From: a virus
Strand: one strand, 5' to 3'
Virus record (IMG/VR): IMGVR_UViG_3300027719_000285
Location: 1 to 39,962 of that record
Length of the DNA: 39,962 bases
Shown here piece by piece: positions 22,902 to 34,100 of this stretch; position 1 is the stretch's first letter; the number at the start of each line of letters is the position of its first letter. The notes below the pieces were generated by a model, which was not told where the DNA came from, did not search any database, and was given only the letters and a program-made list of their open reading frames with translations. The translations under genes and the position numbers were made by a program.

Positions 22902-23120
22902 ATGGCAAGGGTCGATCCTCCTCCAATCCATACCCCTCTTGTTGATCGTCAGGGGATGCCGACCAGGGCGATGGGTGATTTTATGCAGTCAATCTGGCGG
23001 AGGCTGAAGGGGCTCGAAGTACCCGAAGTTGCTGATAGTTTGGCGGAGACGCTCGAAGAGCTTCGAGCTGATTTCAACAACCTGCTTGTTGCATTGCAAA
23101 AAGCTGGGGTGATTCGATGA
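22902..23120 (+). CDS. Small virion-region protein, 72 aa, C-terminal helix
   Basis: A 72-residue protein in the position of the P22 tail-needle gene but far too short to be a full needle. It has a Pro-rich start (ARVDPPPIHTPLVD) and a C-terminal helical heptad stretch (SLAETLEELRADFNNLLVAL) that could form a trimeric coiled coil. It might be a minimal needle tip or plug, or an unrelated protein. It overlaps the next gene by four bases. Confidence 0.55.
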   Translation: MARVDPPPIHTPLVDRQGMPTRAMGDFMQSIWRRLKGLEVPEVADSLAETLEELRADFNNLLVALQKAGVIR

Positions 23121-23521
23121 CAGTTGAGCGGTTGAGCGTTGGTTCCTCCCTGTTCGGTGAGGTGCTTGGCATGTTGCCGGGGTATTTCAGAGAGGTTGAG
23201 GGGTTTGTTCGGGATAAGGAAACGCTTCGGCTGTATTTGGCCGGACTGGTCGAGCATGGTCATGTTTATGGCGTTCCGGGAGGCGGGTTCATGGTGGTTG
23301 ACCGGTGTGAGGATCTGTTTCACTGGAATGGCGGGTACTGGATTATTCTGATGGCGTATGTGGTGCCGGAGAAAAGGTGTTCGGGCATATTAGGCCGTTT
23401 GTTAAGAACGGTGAAAGGGATACATAGCGGGGAGGTACGGGCGATGAGCTACCGGAAAACGGGAGCTGATCCGGTTATGGCAAAGCGGTACAGACACATT
23501 GGAAATATTTACATCATATGA
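23117..23521 (+). CDS. Possible GNAT-type acetyltransferase
   Basis: A 134-residue protein whose second half looks like a GNAT acyltransferase core: a central strand (GGYWIILMAYVVP), an acetyl-CoA-binding-like turn and helix (PEKRCSGILGRLLRTV), then a strand and a YRHIGNIYII end. Small GNAT-like proteins are seen in this position in some podophage tail regions, where their substrate is unknown. The R/Q-x-x-G-x-G/A loop is imperfect here (RCSGIL), so this remains tentative. It overlaps the next gene by four bases. Confidence 0.4.
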   Translation: MTVERLSVGSSLFGEVLGMLPGYFREVEGFVRDKETLRLYLAGLVEHGHVYGVPGGGFMVVDRCEDLFHWNGGYWIILMAYVVPEKRCSGILGRLLRTVKGIHSGEVRAMSYRKTGADPVMAKRYRHIGNIYII

Positions 23522-24234
23522 GCGGGTTGTTTGGTGATGGTGGGGCAAAGGACGCGGCACAGGCGCAGATAAAAGCAGCCAAGTTATCGGCAGATGCGAT
23601 ACTGAAGGCAACGGATAAGACTATTGCGTTCAACAAGGAGCTGTATGAGGATCAAAAGAGCCTTTCCATGCCCTGGTACGAGGCTGGAAAGTCGGCTATT
23701 GCTTCGATTCAGAAGGGGATTGCCGATGGTTCTTTTGATATCGGACAGTTCAAATTCGATGAAAGCAAGGTTGACGTTACCAAGGATCCCGGTTACAAGT
23801 TTCGGTTGTCCGAGGGCCTGAAGGCTATTGATAATTCTGCGGCTGCCAAGGGGAACTTACTTTCTGGAGGGCAGTTGAAGCGGGCTGCAGGGTATGCCGG
23901 GGAGCTTGCTTCTCAGGAGTATGATCAGGTTTATGATCGGGAGTACAGCAATCAGCTCACCGAGTATAACAGTGGAGTTGCCCAGAAACAGAATACCTAC
24001 AACATCCTTGCCGGACAGTCCGGATCAGGTCAGACAGCAAATGCTTCCATCCAGAATTCTGGTACGAATACAGGTGGACAGATTTCCAATGCCCTTGGCA
24101 CACAGGGGACGGCACTGGCGAACATGTACACCAACATCGGCAACGCTCAGGCGAACTATGCTACTCAGAAAGCCAATGCTAACGGAAATCTTGTTAACAA
24201 CCTCTTTAAAGTTGGCAGTTCGATACTGCTTTAA
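23518..24234 (+). CDS. DNA ejection protein (P22 gp7-like)
   Basis: A 238-residue protein similar to ejected internal proteins of podophages. Visible are an Ala-rich N-terminal helix (about 10-50), the often-seen PWYEAGKSAIASIQKGIADG segment, DPGYKFRLSEGLKAID, and SGGQLKRAAGYAGELASQEY, followed by an Asn/Gly/Gln-rich tail. Such proteins are ejected with the genome and help form the trans-envelope channel. It is the first of three genes in the ejection block; the last is the giant polyvalent gene. Confidence 0.7.
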   Translation: MSGLFGDGGAKDAAQAQIKAAKLSADAILKATDKTIAFNKELYEDQKSLSMPWYEAGKSAIASIQKGIADGSFDIGQFKFDESKVDVTKDPGYKFRLSEGLKAIDNSAAAKGNLLSGGQLKRAAGYAGELASQEYDQVYDREYSNQLTEYNSGVAQKQNTYNILAGQSGSGQTANASIQNSGTNTGGQISNALGTQGTALANMYTNIGNAQANYATQKANANGNLVNNLFKVGSSILL

Positions 24235-24236
24235 AT

Positions 24237-25139
24237 ATGACAATGCCGCTCGTACAGCAGATAATCCCGCAGCAGGGGCAGCTTATAGATGCCGCTCCTG
24301 TCGCGAACCTCATTTCCGGGTATAAGAAGAAGCTGAAAGACGACAAGAAAAATGAGCTTCGAAACCAGATTGCAGCCGGTGACGAGAAGGCTACCAGACA
24401 GTTCATAACGCTTGACCCCGAGGAGGGGAAACGAATTGTCGATGCTTTCGGGGCTATGGACGAGAACGAGAGGAAGTCAACCTCTTCACAGATTGACAAG
24501 GTTGGCCGTATCGCGCATTACGTCCTGAGTGGAGGAGATGATAATGAGAGGGCTCAGCGATATTCGTATGCTCGCCAGAACTCGGAGTCTGAGATTACCG
24601 GAGAGATGCCGGAGCAGTATGACCCGAATTTCGTGCAGTACCATCTTTCAAGAGCTACTGAAATAAAGGAGTTACTGGAAAATCCGGAGGTGAAAACCAT
24701 CGGAGGGTATGATGTTGCATACAAGAACGGTCAGCCGATCAGCAAACCAGTACCAGGTATAAACCTGATTAAGATGAATAACGATAATACTCAGGCAGGT
24801 CTGGATCGATCGAACAAGATTACGCTGAAAGGCATGGAGGGTGATGACGGCAATGGTGTGCCGAAGTCGGCAGATGAATCGCTGATGTACCGGCAATCTG
24901 CGGCTTTATTTGGCGGTACTTTTGACCAAGCTGGCAACCTTATCACTCTCGATCCTACAGCAAGGCCAAAGGTACAGGCCATTGCAACGGAAGCAGCGAA
25001 GCTCTTTTCTTCCGGTAAGTATTCCCGTTCTGAGGCTGTAACCAGGGCGGCCAAAAAGTACGGTGTGAATGTAGGCGGCGGAGCGCAGAAGCCTGGTGCT
25101 CCGGCAGCAGGGAATAATCCGGTTAAACCTTTCATGTGA
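24237..25139 (+). CDS. Probable ejection/virion protein, 300 aa
   Basis: A 300-residue protein in the position of P22 gp20, between the gp7-like protein and the last ejection protein. It has a charged helical N-terminal half (SGYKKKLKDDKKNELRNQI, IVDAFGAMDENERK), a middle segment (GGYDVAYKNGQPIS) and a low-complexity Gly/Pro tail (VNVGGGAQKPGAPAAG). The C-terminal residues 255-280 (SSGKYSRSEAVTRAAKKYG) recur in phage internal proteins. The role is inferred from position. Confidence 0.6.
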   Translation: MTMPLVQQIIPQQGQLIDAAPVANLISGYKKKLKDDKKNELRNQIAAGDEKATRQFITLDPEEGKRIVDAFGAMDENERKSTSSQIDKVGRIAHYVLSGGDDNERAQRYSYARQNSESEITGEMPEQYDPNFVQYHLSRATEIKELLENPEVKTIGGYDVAYKNGQPISKPVPGINLIKMNNDNTQAGLDRSNKITLKGMEGDDGNGVPKSADESLMYRQSAALFGGTFDQAGNLITLDPTARPKVQAIATEAAKLFSSGKYSRSEAVTRAAKKYGVNVGGGAQKPGAPAAGNNPVKPFM

Positions 25140-25146
25140 CAGCGAA

Positions 25147-28100
25147 ATGGAAAAAGTTCAGGAGCTTTATGCCTACCTGAAAGGGTATGGTGCGCTCAGT
25201 GATTCAGTGACGGCTGAGCAGTTTTCGAAGGAAATGGGGAGTAAAGGACGCAGAGAGCAGCTTCACTCCTATATGCAGCAGAACGGCTTCTTGACGAAAG
25301 AGGCCGATTTTGTTTCGTTCGATAGGACGCTTGGTTCCCGCGATATGACGTTTGGGGAGAACATGCGTCATGTCGGCGGCAAGATCAAGGAATTTGCGGA
25401 TTCCGTAGTCGATCCTGACAAGATTGAGAAGCGGGATATGGAACAGGATTTGAAAGCTGTTGCTGATGTTGCGAAGAAAGCTCCCGGCTTTGTCCGTGAT
25501 TCAGCTATGGCCGGGTTATATAACGCCAGTGCCGGCACAGTGGGCGCTGTACGGGGTGTTGTCGAGCCGCTGAACCGATACGTTGCAAAGCCTATCTATG
25601 AAGCCGTAACCGGTCAGCCTGGTGCAGATACGGACAAAATTTCTCAAGCACTTACTGATTACCAGCAATCCATACAGCAGAGTTCTGATGCCGTGATGCC
25701 GGAGGATCAAACCGGTATTGCAAGCGGCATCGCTTCGACAGCACAGATGGGCGCGAACTTGCCGTTGCTTGTGATGAATCCTGCAGCCGGGCTCGGCATG
25801 ATGGGTGCGCAGACAGCAGGTTCGGCTTATGGCGATGCGAGAGAGCAAGGTGCTGAGCCGGGACAGGCTTTTGTGCATGGCGTTTCTCAGGGAGCTATCG
25901 AGGTCGCTACCGAGAAAATCCCGGTCATGAAGTTGCTTGGAGACCTGAAACAGAATTCCGGGTTTCTCAAGACAGTCGTGAACCAGCTCAAATCAGAGCT
26001 TCCGCAAGAGCAGTATGCTACCATCCTTCAAGACCTGAACGATTGGGCGACTCTAAACCCTGAGAAGCCATTCTCCGCATATCTCGCTGAACGTCCTTCA
26101 GCAGCCGGTCAAACCGCTGTTGCAACGATTGTCGCTACAGGCTTAATGTCTGGGGCTGCCACTGGCGCGAATAGGATTATTCAAGGATCACCTGAGCGGC
26201 AGGTTGCCGGGGCTATCGATCAGCAGGTTGATCAGTCGGCTCAATCCGGGACGATGCTGGACAGGCTTCTTGAAACCGCTATTGCCGGCCAGCCTCAGTC
26301 GCAGGTACGGCAGGCTCCCGTGCAGCGTGAAAGCATGGCGGAGAAGCTTGCGAAGCGTGGTGTGGTACTGAATGGCGGTGCAAGGGGATTCGATCAGGCG
26401 GTTGTCCAGCAGGAGAGCAGCGGGAACCCGAACGCGGTGAACAAGCTCTCTGGGGCTACCGGCCAGTACCAGATCATGCCAGTTTTCCTGAAGGAGGGCA
26501 ATCAGCTTCTCGGTACGAACTATTCCATGCAGGATATGAAGAATCCTGCAAAGGCAGAGCAGGTAAAGAATGCGGTGCATGGGCTGTGGATCAGGCAGTT
26601 CCAGCGTAAGAACGGCAGGCTGCCGAGTGCCGAGGAAATGGCAATGATGCACCATGGTGGGCCGCAGGGGTATCTGAGACCTGAAGTAAAGGATGCTCAC
26701 GGTATCAGTAATGCGGAGTATGCCCGGCAGGTTGTTGCCCGTATGGGTCAGCCTGGAGGGATGCCGTCAGCTGTTCCTACAGCACAAGCTGAACCGGTAG
26801 CGTTGCCGGAAGCTCCAGAACTTCCAGGAATGGATATGGTTGGCGACCAGCTTCCTGGCATGGGATACCAGCAGGACAGTCAGGTTTCGGCAAATTTGCC
26901 TGAAACATCCGAAAACTCCAGTGTTTCCGTATCTAAACCAGCGGTAAATTTACCTGAAGTTCCGCAGGAATCGGAGCAACAGTCGCAGGAGGCGACAGCG
27001 ACGGTTGAGCCAGTTCAGCCCGATCAAGTTCCCGAAGCCGGGAAAACGATTGAGGCGAAAGCCGAGAAGAGAGAGATGTGGCAAGTACCGAGAGAGGTGT
27101 ATGTGGATTATTGGGCTGATACTAAAGGAAAGCCGTCATTAATCTCGAATGCAAGACGCCGCCACAGGGAGCTTGTTGAAAAAGCGATTGCCGAAGGCAA
27201 GCAGGTTCCTTCGGAAGTTCTCGCAGATTATCCTGAGTTGCAGCCAAAAGTGAGGCCGGAAGATTTGCCCTCTACCTCCACATGGAGAGAGGAGTCTATT
27301 GATCTTCCTGTGTGGGAAAACGAAAAGCAGGGGAGAAAGACCAATCAGACCTTTACGGGAAAAGCTCTTGGTGATTATGTCGTATTTGAAGAAGGGTCGC
27401 TGGGCAAGATGAACGTGACACATCTTCCGTCAAGAATTACTTTTGGAAAATTCCTGCCAGGCGAAGCATTTGCATTGACTCGCAAGCTTGCGGCCATGAA
27501 AAACAGATGGATACCGGAAGAACCCGGAAAAATGGGGCAGATGAGTGACCCACTGTTCAAGGCATTTTATGAGGAATCAAAAGCGGTGATGGTGTCTTTT
27601 CGTGAAGAATATGCCAAACAGCAAGCTGAACGAGCAAAAAAGCGGGAGGAGACAAAAGATCAGAAGCGATCAGTATTTCAGGGAGAGACAGATCCGGAAG
27701 TCATTGCTCAGGATTATGCGAAATTGCTTGATCAGCCGGTTCGCGATTTCCACCGCGATATAGGTAGAGCTATCGTTGAAAAGGATGCTGATAAGCTTAT
27801 TGCTCTTATCGGCCAGGCAAAAGGGGCAAACAAGAACACAGAGAAGATATTCACCAAGTACACGGGTGTAAAGATGCCGAGCCGAATTGCTGACAGAAGG
27901 CAGGCGATCCGCGAGTGGGCGGAATCAGGGACAAAACCAGAGAGCGAAGTGCGGGGGGCTGAAGCGGAGGCAACTGAACAAGAATCGAAACATTATCAGG
28001 CCAAGACAAACGCACCTGTTTATGACAGTTCTCCTGACCGGATGCTTAATGATCAGGTATGGGTAAGGTATACCGGAAATGAGAAAGATGGCGTTTCGCA

Positions 28101-31100
28101 AGACGGGAAGAATGTTGCGCAGTATGAAGTTGAAGTGATACGATCAGATTCTCCGAATCTTGAAAAGGGATGGAAGGTTTTTGTTGTGATTGACAGGACA
28201 AAACTCAAAACCGTTCCTCCGTTATGGAAATATGAAGAATCAGAAAGAATACAGGAAAAACCAGTACCTTCAACAAAGGAGAGCCCTGAACCAACAAAAA
28301 AGGACAGCAATGCCACAACTGAGCGCTTGGGCGAGTCAAGCAAAGAACCACTGGCGGGAGTTCCAGCCGACACGGTACAAGAGCCTGAAGGAGGCCGGAA
28401 CATTGGACGAAGTGGCGATGTTATCAGCGGAACTGACCGAAAGAGAGATGGACAAGCTGACGGAAGCCGGGTACCAGGAACACGAAGCGTGGGAAATGGT
28501 GAGGGAGCGGTATCTGTTCCCGCCGGAAGAGGAGAGCCTTCGGAAGAAGTGGGACAAGGAGCCGGCAGCGAGTTCGTTCGGGGAGATGTTCAATCTGGCG
28601 ATGCAGATCCAAAGCGAGATGCTCCAGCGGGAGATCGATCCGGAGACAGGGGAAGAACTGCCACCAATAGAGGAGATGGACGTCAGGTAGAGGCTCAGGA
28701 ACAAGCCGCAGAGGAGAGCAAGCCGCCGGCAACCACTCACAGACCGGCGGTGAAGGCTTCAGAGGTACCCGTCGAGATGTTCACCATTACCGACGCTGTC
28801 AGGATCGGGGAAGGTGGAGCGAAAACCAAGTTCAATAATAACATTGCTGCTATCAGGCTTTTGAAAAGGCTTGAGGCTGAAGGCCGTCTGGCGACACGGG
28901 ACGAGCAGGGGATTCTTGCGCTCTACGTTGGGTGGGGCGGTATTCCGCAGGCGTTTTACAAGCCGGATGGATCGGTTACGAAGGGATGGGAGGATGCGGC
29001 TAAAGAGCTTAAGGGTTCGCTGTCTGATGCTGAATATGAGGCTGCCAGGCGTTCGACGCAGGATGCGCATTACACCAGCAGGAGCGTGGTGAACGGTATA
29101 TGGGCGGCTGTCCGGCAGTTCGGGTTTACTGGGGGGCGTGTTCTGGAACCTTCGGTTGGAACCGGTAATTTCCTTGGCCTTATGCCTGTCGATCTTCGAG
29201 CAGGCAGCCAGATTACCGCTGTTGAGCTTGATACCATTACCGGAGCAATTGCGAAGCATCTTTATCCCGTGGCGAACATCCATGCGCCGATGGGGTTTCA
29301 AGATGCGGGCATTGCTGATAACCGGTTCGATGTTGCCATAGGGAACCCGCCGTTCGGTGACCAGAAGCTCTACGATAAGAAGCGGAAGCACCTCAACAAG
29401 TTCAGCATCCACAATTATTTCTTTGCCAAGAGCGTGGATGCCTTGCGCCCTAATGGGGTGCTGGCGATGGTTGTTTCGAGTCGCCTGATGGATTCCGGAA
29501 AAGACCAGGCGAGAAAGTATATCGCTGACCGGACGGAGTTTCTTGGAGCTATCCGGCTGCCGAACAATGCCTTCCTGAAGAATGCCGGCACGGAGGTAAC
29601 GACAGACATTATTTTCCTCCGGAAGCTGGCTGATAGCGAGGTTCCTGCCGATAACCAGCCGTGGCTTGAAACGGTCATGGTGAAGGACAAGAAGGATATC
29701 GAGATTCCACTGAACCGCTATTTTACCGATAACTCCGATATGATGCTTGGCGAGTGGGGTGCATTCGGGTCCATGTATGGCCCGAATGAACCGGCACTCG
29801 TTGCCCGTGCAGGACAGGATACCGAGAAGCTGCTTGCTGAGGCTATCGGAAAACTGCCGAAGAACATCATGGGCGCATCCGGCGCTCCAGTTACGCGCGA
29901 AACGGTGGTAAAGCAGGACGGTATGGATATGGCTGGCGTGAAGGACGAGAGCATGTTCATCCATGACGGCACAGTGTATCGTAAGACCTTCGACCCAGAT
30001 TCGTTGAAGCATATTGCTGAACGGGTAGGCTTTTCGAACAAGAAGGCTGAGGATCGGGTAAAGGGCATGGTTGCTCTCCGTGATGCTTTTACTGCACTGA
30101 GGGTTGCGCAGCTCGATGAGCATACCGAAGAAAAGCAGGTTGAGTTTCTTCGGCAGAAGCTCAATACGATTTATGACCGGTTCGTTAAGGAGAACGGGCC
30201 GATAAACAGCCAGGCTAACAAAATTTTGTTCCGGCAGGATCCGAGCTGGCCGCAGGTTTCAGCTCTTGAGGAGAGCTTCGACAAGGGGATTTCCACTGCC
30301 GTTGCCAAAACCACTGGAGAGAAGTCAAGAACGCCATCGGCAAAGAAAGCGGCCATCTTTTTCAAGAGAACACAGTCGCCGTATAAGCCTGTCACGACGG
30401 CTGCGACGGCGAAGGATGCGCTTTCGGCTTCGCTTTCGGAGTTCGGCCGTATCAATTTCGAGCGGATGAGCGCCTTGTACGGCAAGTCACAGGCGGAGAT
30501 GATCAACGAGCTTGGTTCACTGGTGTTCGAGGATCCTGTTTCCGGATGGGTAACGCGGGACGAGTACCTTTCCGGTAACGTGAAGCGGAAGCTTGCCCAG
30601 GCGCGGGATGCGGGGAAACAGGATTCACGGTTCGACCGGAATGTTGAGGAGCTGAAAGAGGTGATTCCGGCGGATGTCGAGGCTGTCGATATTGTCGTTC
30701 GCCTTGGCGGCCACTGGATACCTACGTCCGACATGTCGGAGTTTGCCGCTCATCTCACAGGAAACCTACGTGCAAAAGCTTCGTATGATGCTATTTCGGC
30801 AAAGTGGTCGTTCTCGGAATCCCATCCTTCTGATGCAGCGCAGGCTGAGTTTGGCACTGCCAGGAAATATGCTGATTCCATTCTTGAGGCGGTAGCCAAC
30901 AGCAAGCAGATTGTTGTAAATGACAAGGATGCCGACGGAAAATCGTTTGTGAACAAAGCAGAAACCGCTGCCGCCAACGATAAGGCCGAACGGATTAAGG
31001 AGCGGTTTGCTTCGTGGGTGTGGCAGTCGGATGAGCGCAGGGAGCGGCTTGCGAAGCTGTATAATGACACGTTCAATACTGACCGGCAGCGGGAGTATGA

Positions 31101-34100
31101 TGGTTCGCACTTGTCGTTTCCCGGTAAAATCTCTGATGACATTGTGAAGCTGAGGCCGCACCAGGCTAACGCGGTGTGGCGATGCCTGCAGGGCGGGACG
31201 ACGCTTCTGGATCATGTCGTTGGTGCCGGGAAGACCTTTACCATGATTGCAACAGCCATGGAGATGCGCCGGATGGGACTTGCGAAGAAACCTGTTTTCA
31301 CGGTGCCTAACCATCTCGTTGGGCAGTGGGCAGCTGATTTCATCAAGCTCTACCCTGGGGCGAATATCCTCGCAGCAACAAAACAGGATTTCGAAGCACA
31401 GAACCGGAAACGGTTTTTCTCTCGTATAGCTACTGGCGATTGGGATGCTGTTGTTGTTGCTCACAGTTCGTTCAAGCTGCTTGCAAGCAGTCCGGAGTTC
31501 GAGCTTGAGTTCATTGAAATGCAGATTCGGGATATCGAGATTTCAATCAAAAATTTGCGGGAAGCCGACGGGAAGGATTCGAGGAGCGTCAAGCAGCAGG
31601 AAAAGCAGCGTGACAAACTGAGGGCGAAGTTGCAGAGGACATTGGATTCCGGTTCGAAGGATGACAACCTGAACTTTGCTGAACTTGGCATCGATGCCCT
31701 GTTTGTCGATGAGGCCCATGAGTTCAAGAACCTCTCGTTCTCAACGTCCATGACAAGAGTTGGTGGACTGAATCCAGCAGGAAGCCAACGGGCAGCTGAT
31801 TTGTTCTCAAAAGTCATGTTCATACAACGGTTGACCGGCGGGCGAAATGTGGTGTTCGCTACTGGGACTCCGATCAGTAACACCATGGCGGAGATGTACA
31901 CGATGCAGCGGTACCTGCAGTACGGAACGATGCAGGATCAGGGGGTTGCGCATTTCGACGCATGGGCGCGCATGTACGGCGAGGTGGTGTCTGATTGGGA
32001 GCTTTCACCTGCAGGAAAGTATGTGATGCGGAGCAGGTTCTCCCGGTTTGTGAATATTCCGGAGCTGATGCAACAGTACCTCTCGTTTGCCGATGTGATT
32101 TCGCGCGACGACATTAACCGCCAGTTGGCCGTGCAGGGGAAAAAACTACCTGTTCCAGAGATGGTTACAGGGAAGCCAGTGAACGTAGTTGTTGAGCGGA
32201 GTGTAGACCAAGCCGATTATATCGGAGAGCCAACAAAGGACAAGAACGGGAAAGAGGTTTATCCTGAGCATAGCTTGGTTTTCCGTTCGGAGAATCTGCC
32301 AAAGAGGCCGGGGAAAGGCGATGATAACATGTTGGTTATCATGGGGCTTGCCCGTAAGGCCGCGCTTGACATGCGACTGATTGATACGGCATATCCCGAT
32401 GATTCGGGTTCAAAGGTGAATGAAGCTGCCCGCAGGATCAAGGAGCAGTATGACCAGTGGGATCATGTGAGAGGAACTCAGCTTGTTTTTTGTGATCTCA
32501 GCACTCCGTCGAAAGCAAGAGGAAAAGAGGCATCGAGGATTGGTGAGTTGTTGCGCCGTGCTGACGAGGGTGATGAAGATGCGATTGTCGAGCTTGACAA
32601 GATCGATCCGGATGAGTTGGCGGCACTTGATTCGAAGTTCAGTGTTTACGATGACTTGAAGGCGAAGCTGATAAATATGGGGATCAAGGAGAACGAGGTT
32701 GCTTTTATCCATGATGCCAATACAGAGCAGCAGAAGGAGGATTTGTTTGGCAAGGTTCGTTCTGGCCGCATTCGGGTTCTGATGGGTTCGACGCAAAAGA
32801 TGGGTGCCGGTATGAATGTTCAAGAGCGGCTTGTTGCTCTGCACCATCTGGATGCGCCATGGAGACCGTCAGATCTTGAACAGCGTGAGGGGCGCATTAT
32901 CCGCCAGGGAAACCAGCTCTATGATGCCGATCCGGAAGGGTTTCGGGTGTTCGTTGGGAGGTATGCGACAAAGAATACTCTGGACAGTCGGATGTGGCAG
33001 ACTATCGAGACGAAAGCCAGGTTCATCGAGCAGATCAAGAAGGGGGGAACATCTGAACGTGTTATCGAGGATATTGGCGGCGAGGCAGCCAATGCGGCTG
33101 AGATGAAGGCGGCGGCCAGCGGAAACCCGCTGATTCTTGAGGAGATGACGTTGCGCCAGAAGGTACAGAAACTGAACCAGCAGAAAACGAATCATGATCG
33201 GGAGCAGCACCGGATTAAGGATACGATCCGGATCAAGAAGAAAGCTCTTGTGCGAATGGATGGGGAGCTTCCTGAACTGAAAGAGGATGCAGAGACTGCG
33301 GCTCATATAGGGCAGGAGTTTGCGATGAAGGTCGGAAAGAAGGTGTTCGATAAGCGGCAGGAAGCCGGAGAGACTCTTGTTGCTGTGGCAAAAAAGATCG
33401 ATTCAGCAAAACCGGTAGTAATTGGCACTATCGGCGGTTTTTCGATTACGGTTCATACGAATGACCTTGGGCATAACAAGCTGTCGGTTTCAGGAAAGAA
33501 TCTCCATACTGCTAAAAGTGACGTTGATTTAACTTCGGATGACTTGTCGAAGGAGCAGAAGGGCGGCATTGCTACGCAGATTTTCAATATTGCCCGAACC
33601 GTTCCGGGGAAAGAATTTGAAGCGACGCGCTCAGAGGTTAAAAGGATCGAGAAGGATATTCCCGCGCTTGAAAAGCAGATCCGCGCGTGGGAAAATGAAA
33701 AGGAGCTTGTCGAAATCAAGAAACGGCATGCAGCAGTAATCAGGGAGCTGCAGCCGGAAAGCGATAGACAGGAGCAAGCGAAGGGAGGGGGCGACGCCGG
33801 CGTTTCCGCTATGGCAGAATTGTCACCGATGCCGGGATGGGTTCCGCCGTTATCGGTTGCGGGATTCCCGGAACGGCCTGAGAGCGGCAAGGTGAAAATC
33901 GGTGACAGGACGGTCGAGCTTCCCCCGGAGGATAAGCCGGTTCGTATCGAGCAGATCAGGCTCATGGCGGAACAGCTTATCGGGCGAGGGCTCTACTTCG
34001 GCAAGATCAAGCTGAAGGGAACAGCGGGCTTTCATCGCCGGAAGATCGGCGAGGTTCGCATGGCGAATTACAACGATGTAGAGACGCTTGCTCACGAGAT

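Noticed and set aside
28759-30123. Leftward frame of 454 codons opposite the methylase part of the giant gene
   Set aside because: Antisense shadow of conserved methylase sequence; composition is Arg/His/Leu-rich and no domain is visible.
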